From: Pseudomonadota bacterium
GTDB lineage: Bacteria > Pseudomonadota > Alphaproteobacteria > Micavibrionales > UBA2020
Assembly (NCBI GenBank): GCA_021845905.1
Contig: JAJZVA010000014.1
Span: 1-64,000 of the forward strand
Length of the DNA: 64,000 bases
Direction: 5' to 3'
Of this stretch, positions 57,503 to 64,000 are shown piece after piece (positions within the stretch are counted from its first letter, which is position 1; every line of letters starts with the position of its first letter). The translations under genes were made by a program, and so were the position numbers. A model generated the notes under the pieces. It was not told where the DNA came from, searched no databases, and saw only the letters and a list, made by a program, of their open reading frames with translations.

Positions 57503-59029
57503 ATGTCCGACAAAGTCTGGATTTTCGACACCACCCTGCGCGACGGCGAGCAATCCCCCGGCTATTCGATGAACCTGCCGGAAAAACTGCAAATGGCCGA
57601 GATGCTCGACGGCATGGGCGTGGACATCATCGAGGCGGGCTTTCCGGCGGCGAGCGCGGGCGATTTTGAATCGGTGCAAAGGGTCGCGCAGCAATCGAAA
57701 AACGCCATCGTCGCGGGGCTTTGCCGCGCGGTGCAAAAAGACATCGACGCCGTGATCGAAGCGACCAAACCGGCAAAAAGAAAACGCATCCACACCTTCA
57801 TTTCCACCAGCCCGCTGCACATGAAGCATAAATTGCAGATGGAGCCGGAAAAGGTGCTGGAGATGATCGAAAGCAGCGTCGGCTACGCGCGCAAATATTG
57901 CGACGACGTGGAATGGAGCGCCGAGGACGCGACGCGCACCGAGCATGACTTTCTCTGCAAGGCGGTGGAGACGGCGATCAAGGCGGGCGCTTCGACGGTG
58001 AACATTCCCGACACGGTCGGCTACACTATCCCCGAGGAATATTTCGCGCTGATCAAAATGCTGAAAGAGCGCGTGCCGAACATCGACAAGGCGGTCATCT
58101 CGACGCACTGCCACAACGATCTCGGCCTCGCAGTGGCGAACTCGATCGCCGGCGTCATGGGCGGCGCGCGGCAGATCGAATGCACCATCAACGGCATAGG
58201 CGAGCGCGCGGGCAACGCCAGCATGGAAGAAGTCGTCATGGCCTTCCGCACGCGGCATGACAAGCTGCCGTTCGAAACCGGCATCGAGACGACGAAAATC
58301 ATGGCGGCTTCGAAGCTGCTCTCGGCCATCACAGGTTTTTCGGTGCAGCCGAACAAGGCGGTGGTCGGCGCCAACGCCTTCGCTCATGAAAGCGGCATCC
58401 ATCAGGACGGCATGCTCAAAAACGCCAATACCTACGAAATCATGACGCCGGAATCCGTCGGTCGCGACAAGACGGATCTGGTGCTCGGCAAGCATTCGGG
58501 CCGCAACGCGTTCCGCACAAAACTGATGCAGTTGCAAGTTCATCTCGACGACGAGGCGCTGAACGCCGCCTTCGCCCGCTTCAAGACGCTGGCCGACCGC
58601 AAGAAGAAGATTTCCGACGACGACCTGCTCGCCGTGGCGCGGGCGGAGGGCGACTTGCCGCCGGAGCATGTCCGCTTCGTCTCGCTCGGCGTTCGTTCGG
58701 GGTCGTCCGGCCCGCAGGAAGCGGAACTGGAGGTCGAATTCGACGGCGAGAAGAAAAAAGCCAAGGCCGCGGGAAAAGGCCCGGTCGACGCCTGCTTCAA
58801 GGCGATGAAGACGCTGGTGCCGCATGACGACCTGACCTTGCACAACTATGAACTCAAGGCGCTGACAGAAGGTTCCGACGCCAAGGGCGAGGTGAACATC
58901 ACGCTCTCCGCGCTGGGGCAGAAATATCACGGCGCGGGCGTCGATACGGACGTGATCGTCGCCTCATGCCGCGCCTATATCGACGCGCTGAACAAATATC
59001 TCGCCGTTCACAATGCTCGGGCTGCGTAA
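57503..59029 (+). CDS. leuA: 2-isopropylmalate synthase
   Basis: LeuA condenses acetyl-CoA and 2-oxoisovalerate, the first step of leucine synthesis. The 508 residues have the HMGL-like barrel (DTTLRDGEQSPGYSM at residues 8-22), the metal histidines in STHCHNDLGLAVANSI, the GERAGNASMEEVVMAF segment, and a C-terminal LeuA regulatory domain that binds leucine. AGAGGAAAAAGAT precedes ATG 57503. The next gene starts inside its end. No leader peptide or attenuator was seen. Confidence 0.95.
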   Translation: MSDKVWIFDTTLRDGEQSPGYSMNLPEKLQMAEMLDGMGVDIIEAGFPAASAGDFESVQRVAQQSKNAIVAGLCRAVQKDIDAVIEATKPAKRKRIHTFISTSPLHMKHKLQMEPEKVLEMIESSVGYARKYCDDVEWSAEDATRTEHDFLCKAVETAIKAGASTVNIPDTVGYTIPEEYFALIKMLKERVPNIDKAVISTHCHNDLGLAVANSIAGVMGGARQIECTINGIGERAGNASMEEVVMAFRTRHDKLPFETGIETTKIMAASKLLSAITGFSVQPNKAVVGANAFAHESGIHQDGMLKNANTYEIMTPESVGRDKTDLVLGKHSGRNAFRTKLMQLQVHLDDEALNAAFARFKTLADRKKKISDDDLLAVARAEGDLPPEHVRFVSLGVRSGSSGPQEAELEVEFDGEKKKAKAAGKGPVDACFKAMKTLVPHDDLTLHNYELKALTEGSDAKGEVNITLSALGQKYHGAGVDTDVIVASCRAYIDALNKYLAVHNARAA

Positions 59030-59717
59030 AGCGAAAAAACCTCTCACCGTGCCGGAAGACATCGGCGGCGTGCGCGTCCGTGCCAATGCGCGCGCGCGGC
59101 GCTTCTCCTTGCGCGTCGATCAGAAACTGGGCGACGTGGTGCTGACCTGGCCGCGCGGCGGATCGGAGAGCCATGCCTTGCGTTTCATTGCCGAGAACAG
59201 GGCGTGGATCGCCAGCCGCCGCAGCGCCATCGTGCAGCCGAGAAACTTCGCGGAAGGAGACGTCGTGCCGGTCTACGGACGCGACGTCACCATCGTGCGG
59301 CGCGACGGGCGCGGCGTGACGCGGCTCGAAGGAAATACGCTGATCGTCTATGGACGACCCGAATATCTGGCGCGTCGGGTGAAGGATTTTTTAAAAAACA
59401 CCGCGCAGGACGTGCTGGAAGATATCGCCGCGCGCAAGCAGGACAAGCTGGGGCTGAAACCGAAAACCATCGCCATCCGCGACCCAAAAGCGCGCTGGGG
59501 CAGTTGCGGGCCGGACGGGCGGATGATGTTCTCCTGGCGGTTGATCCTCGCGCCGCCTTATGTGCTGGATTACGTCGTCGCGCACGAGGTCGCCCACCGC
59601 GTGCACCTCAACCACAGCCGCAAATTCTGGGCGCTTTGCGCCGAACTGGCCGAAGATGCGACGGCGGGTAAAAAATGGCTCAGCAAAAACGGTAATGCGG
59701 TGATGGCTTATATATAA
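59013..59717 (+). CDS. YgjP/SprT-like (DUF45) metallopeptidase
   Basis: The 234-residue cytosolic protein has the DUF45 pattern: SLRVDQKLGDVVLTWPRGGS, RDPKARWGSCGPDG, MMFSWRLILAPPYVLDYVVA, and the zinc motif AHEVAHRVHLNHSRKFW (HExxH with downstream His). Its substrate is unknown. It overlaps leuA by 17 bases. Confidence 0.87.
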   Translation: MLGLRKAKKPLTVPEDIGGVRVRANARARRFSLRVDQKLGDVVLTWPRGGSESHALRFIAENRAWIASRRSAIVQPRNFAEGDVVPVYGRDVTIVRRDGRGVTRLEGNTLIVYGRPEYLARRVKDFLKNTAQDVLEDIAARKQDKLGLKPKTIAIRDPKARWGSCGPDGRMMFSWRLILAPPYVLDYVVAHEVAHRVHLNHSRKFWALCAELAEDATAGKKWLSKNGNAVMAYI

Positions 59718-59760
59718 GATATTGACAAATAAGCATTAATTATTTTTTTCATAAAAATAT

Positions 59761-59789
59761 TTTACATAGTATAAAAATAATCATATTTT
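59761..59789 (+). promoter_or_regulatory. Possible promoter of the small membrane-protein pair
   Basis: TTTACA (59761-59766) and TATTTT (59784-59789) lie 17 bases apart in a very AT-rich 106-base gap. A TTGACA at 59722 has no -10 at proper distance. Assignment is tentative. Confidence 0.3.
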
Positions 59790-59823
59790 AATTTATGCTT
59801 TTAATTTTAAAGGAGAGATAAAA

Positions 59824-60105
59824 ATGTCCACGCTAAAAAATATCAAAGGATTTGCGTCCGAAGTGTTCAATACGTTTTCCGGCAAGAATGGCGAGTCTGC
59901 CTCTTTTTATGCCACTGCAGGCGCCGCCCTTATTGGCATATCAGCTTGTTTTACGCAGGCTGCGACGCTCACAGTGACCGCTGACCCGGTTTCCACGGGC
60001 ATTTTGGTGTTGGGGGCCGGCTTTGATCTTGCGGTGGGTGCCTTGGCTATTGAGCGATCTTTCAAGGATGCCAAGCTTCACCGCCAAAAAGCGCTTACGC
60101 TGTAA
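59824..60105 (+). CDS. Small membrane protein, unknown (first of a tandem pair)
   Basis: The 93-residue product starts with a soluble helix (LKNIKGFASEVFNTFSGK) and has two hydrophobic segments (FYATAGAALIGISACFTQAA and GILVLGAGFDLAVGALAIE) with a basic tail. AAGGAG lies eight bases before the ATG. It is followed by a related gene of the same plan. Codon use is more AT-rich than neighbours. No family known. Confidence 0.6.
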   Translation: MSTLKNIKGFASEVFNTFSGKNGESASFYATAGAALIGISACFTQAATLTVTADPVSTGILVLGAGFDLAVGALAIERSFKDAKLHRQKALTL

Positions 60106-60125
60106 CTTTTTATGGAGTAATGAAA

Positions 60126-60371
60126 ATGTCGATCAAACAAAGCGCCAAGGGTGTTGTTTCGGATCTCTTTAATGCGCTTGCTTTCAGAAAGGGTGCGCTG
60201 GAGGCATCCAATACATACGTGGGTATTGCCGGCGGGATTTTGGCGGTAGGTGCATCGATAGCGAGTGCACCGCTTGTTGCCCTATCAGGCACTTTAGTAT
60301 CTCTGGGCGCATGGGCCAATGCTTATAATATTAAAGAGTTCAAGAATAAAAGGAGACAGAATAAACTGTAA
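60126..60371 (+). CDS. Small membrane protein, unknown (second of a tandem pair)
   Basis: The 81-residue product has a similar N-terminal helix (GVVSDLFNALAFRKGALEAS), a hydrophobic core (YVGIAGGILAVGASIASAPL and VALSGTLVSLGAWAN) and a strongly basic tail (KEFKNKRRQNKL). GGAG lies eight bases before ATG 60126. The shared S-x-[LV]-F-N start and two-helix plan make it a probable paralogue of the preceding protein. Converges on dusA. Confidence 0.55.
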   Translation: MSIKQSAKGVVSDLFNALAFRKGALEASNTYVGIAGGILAVGASIASAPLVALSGTLVSLGAWANAYNIKEFKNKRRQNKL

Positions 60372-60379
60372 GAGGCTTC

Positions 60380-61372
60380 TTATAGTTCCACCTGCTTCAA
60401 AGCTTCCATCACCACATTTTCATTGGCGGCGGGTTTGTAGGCTTCACGGCTTAAGACCTGCCGCCATTTGCGCGCGCCGGGCAGGCCGTTGTAAAGCCCG
60501 AGCAGATGGCGCGTGATGTCTTTCAAGAGCACGCCGTCGCCAAGGCACCGCGCGATATAAGGCATCATCGCATCCATGATTTCTTCACGCGTGCGCACGC
60601 TGGGCGTGCCGAAAACTTCCCGCTCGATTTCGGCCAGAAAATAAGGGTTCTGATATGCCTCGCGGCCGATCATCACGCCGTCCGTTTCGGCGAGGCCGGC
60701 GCGCACGCCGTCCAGTGTCTTGATGCCGCCGTTGAGGACAAACGTCAGTTGCGGGAAATCGTGTTTCAACTGATGCACGATGTCGTAGCGCAACGGCGGG
60801 ATGGTGCGGTTTTCAGCGGGCGACAATCCGTTCAGCCATGCTTTGCGCGCATGGATGATGAAAACGCCGCAGCCACGCTCCGCGCTTGCGCCGATGAAGT
60901 CGGTCAAAAAGCCGTATGAATCCTGCTCGTCTATGCCGATCCTTGTTTTCACCGTCACGGGAATGGAAACGGCTTGTCTCATCGCATCCACGCAGTCGGC
61001 GACCAGCGCGGGTTTCGCCATCAGGCAGGCGCCGAAGTTGCCGTTCTGCACGCGGTCGCTCGGGCAGCCGCAGTTGAGGTTGATTTCGTCGTAGCCATAT
61101 TGTTCGCCGAGTTTGGCGCAATGGGCGAGGTCGCGCGGATCCGCACCGCCGAGTTGTAGCGCGACGGGATGTTCCTCGGGGCTGTATTCAAGAATCTCGA
61201 GCTTTTTGCCGTGGATCAGCGCGCCCGTGGTCAGCATCACGGTATAGAGCAGGGCATTGGGCGAGATCAGGCGCAGGAAATAGCGGTCGTGCCTGTCCGT
61301 CCAGCCCATCATCGGCGCGACGGAGAGCCTTCTGTCTATTGTTTTTCCAGCATTTTTTTTCGACATGTCCAT
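60380..61372 (-). CDS. dusA: tRNA-dihydrouridine synthase A
   Basis: DusA reduces uridines 20/20a of tRNA using FMN. The 330-residue product has SVAPMMGWTDRHDRYFLRLI, VALQLGGADPRDL, and the catalytic Cys region LNCGCPSDRVQNGNFGACLM. It also has VTVKTRIGIDEQDSYGF, HARKAWLNGLSPAENRTIPP and the FVLNGGIKTLDG and GVMIGREAYQNP phosphate-binding parts, all specific for the DusA group. Normal length. Confidence 0.94.
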   Translation of the reverse strand: MDMSKKNAGKTIDRRLSVAPMMGWTDRHDRYFLRLISPNALLYTVMLTTGALIHGKKLEILEYSPEEHPVALQLGGADPRDLAHCAKLGEQYGYDEINLNCGCPSDRVQNGNFGACLMAKPALVADCVDAMRQAVSIPVTVKTRIGIDEQDSYGFLTDFIGASAERGCGVFIIHARKAWLNGLSPAENRTIPPLRYDIVHQLKHDFPQLTFVLNGGIKTLDGVRAGLAETDGVMIGREAYQNPYFLAEIEREVFGTPSVRTREEIMDAMMPYIARCLGDGVLLKDITRHLLGLYNGLPGARKWRQVLSREAYKPAANENVVMEALKQVEL

Positions 61373-61466
61373 GGCTCTTTTTATATTATTATGAATAAAA
61401 AGTCGAGGAAAAAGAGCAGAAAAAAGGGTTGGACAGGCATGAATTTGCGCTTATCCTTTCCGCATC

Positions 61467-61982
61467 ATGAAGAAGGTGCTTTTACTGACATTTGCCGTTG
61501 TTTTCGGGCTGGGCATGGGCATGGCGGCGGTTTCCGCGCAGGCTTCGTATCAGGATCCACTGGCGCCCAAATTGCCGGTGCCGCGCTTCGTGACGCTCGG
61601 CTCGAAAAAGGTCAACGTGCGCACCGGCCCGGGCTTGCGTTACCCGATCACGGTGGTGCTGGAGAAAAAAGGCCTGCCGGTCGAGGTGGTGAAGCAGTTC
61701 AACGGCTGGCGGAAGATTCTCGACAAGGAGGGCGACGAAGGCTGGGTTTACATGAACCTGCTTTCCGGCAAAAGGGCGGTGATCATCGACAACGGCGAGC
61801 AGATCATGCGCGACGATCCGCAAGAAGATTCCCGCCCCGTGGTCAAGCTCGACATGGGCGTGATCGCCCGTTTGCACAAGTGCGACGGCGGCTGGTGCAA
61901 GATCAGTATCGACGGCTACGGCGGCTGGGTCGAGCGGCAAAATGTCTGGGGCGTTTTGCCCAACGAGACTTTCGCGGATTAA
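61467..61982 (+). CDS. Periplasmic SH3b-domain protein
   Basis: The 171-residue precursor has a signal peptide (MKKVLLLTFAVVFGLGMGMA) and two bacterial SH3 domains: VNVRTGPGLRYPITVVLEKK to GWVYMNLLSGKRAVI, and a second ending GYGGWVERQNVWGVLPNE. Such proteins bind cell-wall peptides or anchor wall enzymes. It is divergent from dusA and followed by the unknown helical gene after 18 bases. Confidence 0.78.
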   Translation: MKKVLLLTFAVVFGLGMGMAAVSAQASYQDPLAPKLPVPRFVTLGSKKVNVRTGPGLRYPITVVLEKKGLPVEVVKQFNGWRKILDKEGDEGWVYMNLLSGKRAVIIDNGEQIMRDDPQEDSRPVVKLDMGVIARLHKCDGGWCKISIDGYGGWVERQNVWGVLPNETFAD

Positions 61983-62000
61983 AAAGAAAGAAGACACAGT

Positions 62001-62954
62001 TTGACATCTCCCGACTCCCAGGAACGCCTGAAAGAAGAGGCAAAAAACATCCAGACGCGCATAGGCACGCTGATCAAGGACAAGGATCCGAAAGCGCGGA
62101 TGTTGCGCGTGATGTGCATATATGCCGGTCTTATCACCGAAACATTGCTGGAATACGAAGAGCCGGACGTGATCATGGAGCAGGCCTTTCACCGCATCGC
62201 GGATCTGCTGCACACCGATCCTTCCGACAGCGCGGAACCGGATGAGCTGATGCCGCTTCCGACGGTCATTGATCACGATACGGAACTGGGCCGCCTGCTG
62301 GCGCGCGCCACGGCGGATAAGTTGCCCAAGGGGCTGGACGATCTGCACGAGATCGCCATCGCGCTCATTATCAACGACGTGCCGCTGTGGGAGAAGAACG
62401 GCTACCCGCGCGACCGCATGTTGCGGATGATGGTCGAATGCGTCATCGCGTCGCTCACCTTCGAGATGGCGACACAGGATTTCTGCGATTTTCTGGTCGA
62501 GGAGTTCATGACCGACAGCGCCCACTCGACGGCGGAGGCGCTGGTGGGGCTCGGCGCTGTCGCGGGATATTATTTTCAGGTCGCGCAGGCGGAGAAAAAA
62601 CTGCCGGAAGGCACGGATCGCGAACTCATGAACGTCATGGTGCGCGAGTCCTTAAGCCACGGCACGCCGGGCACGAAGAACTGGTATGCGCTTGCCGCCG
62701 CCAACGATGTGGATGACAAGAAAATTCCTTACTATCTTAAGGAAATTAAACCGACTATAGAAGAATTCTTTGTTTTGATAGGGTTAGATGATCCTCTGGG
62801 TCGCGCCGTCGCGGTGGCCAAGGCCGTGGGACGAATGGTTGCCGTAATATCTGTCGAAGATGTTGGACAGATTCACCCAAGTATTGCAAAATCCCTAGCG
62901 AAAACCGGCATGATTCTGGGCACGCAATATAAGGAGCATGTTATTCCAGCCTGA
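62001..62954 (+). CDS. Helical protein of unknown function
   Basis: The 317-residue, mostly helical, acidic protein ([60 protein letters not shown]) has no recognised motif or membrane segment of note. The start is a TTG at 62001 with only a weak GA-rich ribosome site. From about 62720 to 62790 and again from 62840 the codon use turns AT-rich (TTA, ATA, CTA, AAA), unlike the first two thirds. It precedes fabA by 14 bases. Confidence 0.55.
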   Translation: MTSPDSQERLKEEAKNIQTRIGTLIKDKDPKARMLRVMCIYAGLITETLLEYEEPDVIMEQAFHRIADLLHTDPSDSAEPDELMPLPTVIDHDTELGRLLARATADKLPKGLDDLHEIAIALIINDVPLWEKNGYPRDRMLRMMVECVIASLTFEMATQDFCDFLVEEFMTDSAHSTAEALVGLGAVAGYYFQVAQAEKKLPEGTDRELMNVMVRESLSHGTPGTKNWYALAAANDVDDKKIPYYLKEIKPTIEEFFVLIGLDDPLGRAVAVAKAVGRMVAVISVEDVGQIHPSIAKSLAKTGMILGTQYKEHVIPA

Positions 62955-62968
62955 AGGAAGGAGAACCT

Positions 62969-63523
62969 GTGCAAAATTCCAACGCCAAAGTGAAAGAAGA
63001 TATGAGCTTTCAACCCAAATCCAGCTATTCGTATGATGACCTCATCTCCTGCGGCAAGGGGCAGCTGTTCGGCCCCGGCAATGCCAAATTGCCTTTGCCG
63101 CCGATGCTGATGTTCGACCGCATCACCCACGTTTCGACGGAGGGCGGCGCGCACGGCAAGGGCGAGATCGTGGCGGAACTCGACATCAAGCCGGATCTGT
63201 GGTTTTTCAACTGCCATTTCGAGGGCGATCCGGTCATGCCGGGGTGCCTCGGGCTGGATGCCGTCTGGCAACTGCTCGGCTTCTATCTCGGCTGGACGGG
63301 AGCGCCCGGCTCGGGCCGCGCGCTCGGCGTCGGCGACGTGAAGTTCACCGGGCAGGTTCTGCCGGAAGCGAAGAAAGTCACCTACCGCGTCAACATCAAG
63401 CGCGTCATCAACCGCCGTCTGGTGCTGGGCATCGGCGACGGCGTGGTCGAGGTGGACGGCAAGGTGATCTACGAATGCAACGACCTCAAGGTCGGCCTGT
63501 TCGAAAACCCGCGCGCGATGTAA
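62969..63523 (+). CDS. fabA: 3-hydroxydecanoyl-ACP dehydratase/isomerase FabA
   Basis: FabA dehydrates 3-hydroxyacyl-ACP and isomerises trans-2 to cis-3 decenoyl-ACP, the branch to unsaturated fatty acids. The 184-residue product has the catalytic histidine in [19 protein letters not shown] with the downstream Asp, and [20 protein letters not shown]. The GTG at 62969 has AAGGAG five bases upstream, stronger than ATG 63002. fabB follows after 25 bases, the usual alphaproteobacterial pair. Confidence 0.95.
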   Translation: MQNSNAKVKEDMSFQPKSSYSYDDLISCGKGQLFGPGNAKLPLPPMLMFDRITHVSTEGGAHGKGEIVAELDIKPDLWFFNCHFEGDPVMPGCLGLDAVWQLLGFYLGWTGAPGSGRALGVGDVKFTGQVLPEAKKVTYRVNIKRVINRRLVLGIGDGVVEVDGKVIYECNDLKVGLFENPRAM

Positions 63524-63548
63524 CTTTCAACAATTTAAGGATATTCTC

Positions 63549-64000
63549 ATGACACGACGCGTCGTCGTCACCGGACTCGGCATCGTCTCCTGCATCGGCA
63601 ACAATCAGGACGAAGTCACCCAATCGCTGAAAGAAGGAAAGTCCGGCATCTCTTTTTCGGAGAAATACGCCGAAGTGGGCTTCCGCAGCCATGTGGAAGG
63701 ACGCCCGAATATCGACATCGCGTCGCTGGTCGACCGCAAGCTCCTGCGCTTCATGGGCGACGGCGCGGCCTACAACTATATTTCCATGGATCAGGCGATC
63801 AAGGACGCGGGACTGGAAGAGAAAGATATTTCCAACGAGCGCACCGGCCTGATCATGGGCTCTGGCGGGCCCTCGACCAGGAATTTGCTCGAAGCCTTCG
63901 ACGTCTCCCGTGAAAAAGGCCCCAAGCGCATCGGGCCATACATGGTGACGCGCTGCATGTCCTCGACCAATTCCGCGACGCTGGCGACGCCGTTCAAGAT
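63549..64000 (+). CDS. fabB: 3-oxoacyl-ACP synthase I FabB (5' part, cut by the window)
   Basis: The first 150 codons of a FabB-type ketoacyl synthase are present and run off the right edge. Recognisable parts are [40 protein letters not shown] and [19 protein letters not shown]. The catalytic Cys loop lies beyond the window. It is translated with fabA for unsaturated fatty acid elongation. Confidence 0.93.
   Translation, partial: MTRRVVVTGLGIVSCIGNNQDEVTQSLKEGKSGISFSEKYAEVGFRSHVEGRPNIDIASLVDRKLLRFMGDGAAYNYISMDQAIKDAGLEEKDISNERTGLIMGSGGPSTRNLLEAFDVSREKGPKRIGPYMVTRCMSSTNSATLATPFK

Overview
The window looks like chromosomal DNA of a GC-rich, flagellated Gram-negative alphaproteobacterium. Pointers are the mdh-sucC-sucD-sucA-sucB order, an alphaproteobacterial-type Fur, a DUF2336 protein, fabA-fabB, CtaA heme A synthase and the short alphaproteobacterial scaffold-type NifU protein. 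I cannot name the genus. A Micavibrio-like or Rhodospirillales-like lineage is a guess. No rRNA, tRNA, CRISPR array, insertion sequence or phage gene was seen.

1-15 kb: flgK and flgL run leftwards from a near-perfect sigma-54 promoter. Immediately divergent from them is a cluster for a type IVB (Dot/Icm-like) secretion system. It holds two DotI/IcmL paralogues, DotH/IcmK, DotG/IcmE, a DotF/IcmG-like protein, a DotE/IcmC-like protein made of repeated modules, DotP/IcmD, DotN/IcmJ and the ATPase DotO/IcmB. The order matches the Legionella icm M-L-K-E-G-C-D-J-B arrangement. The coupling ATPase DotL, IcmS/W, DotA, DotB, DotC and DotD are not in the window. The cluster ends against a DDAH-like protein that has lost its catalytic cysteine.

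15-25 kb: a TSUP permease, ctaA with two tiny membrane proteins, a histone-deacetylase-family enzyme, a cysS operon ending in a zinc-finger protein and a NifU-like scaffold, a second sigma-54-driven gene of probable flagellar function, an orphan winged-helix regulator coupled to a pilin-like protein, and small secreted or unknown proteins.

25-38 kb: an AsmA-like protein, then an iron cassette (FTR1 permease, outer-membrane protein, cupredoxin) divergent from fur with a Fur box between them. Then a cation diffusion facilitator, guaB, a class II lysS, an FAD monooxygenase-like protein, a GNAT, a HAD hydrolase, and divergent nucleoside kinase and cytidine-deaminase-like genes around a perfect palindrome. 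A lytic transglycosylase has the third sigma-54 promoter.

38-64 kb: pepA, an acyl-CoA dehydrogenase, a LapG-like protease, a YedI/DUF808 membrane protein, a previously uncalled cysteine-rich 54-residue protein, zapE, a DUF2336 protein, an ankyrin-repeat protein, the TCA operon (with a CYTH gene between sucD and sucA), a second pilin-like protein, ybbN, a Trm112-like protein, leuA, a DUF45 peptidase, a tandem pair of small membrane proteins, dusA, an SH3 protein, an unknown helical protein, fabA and the start of fabB.

Several threads link across the window. There is a sigma-54 flagellar regulon (flgKL, the 20951-21883 gene and the transglycosylase), a type IVB apparatus with possible effector candidates (notably the ankyrin protein), and a Fur-controlled iron uptake cassette.
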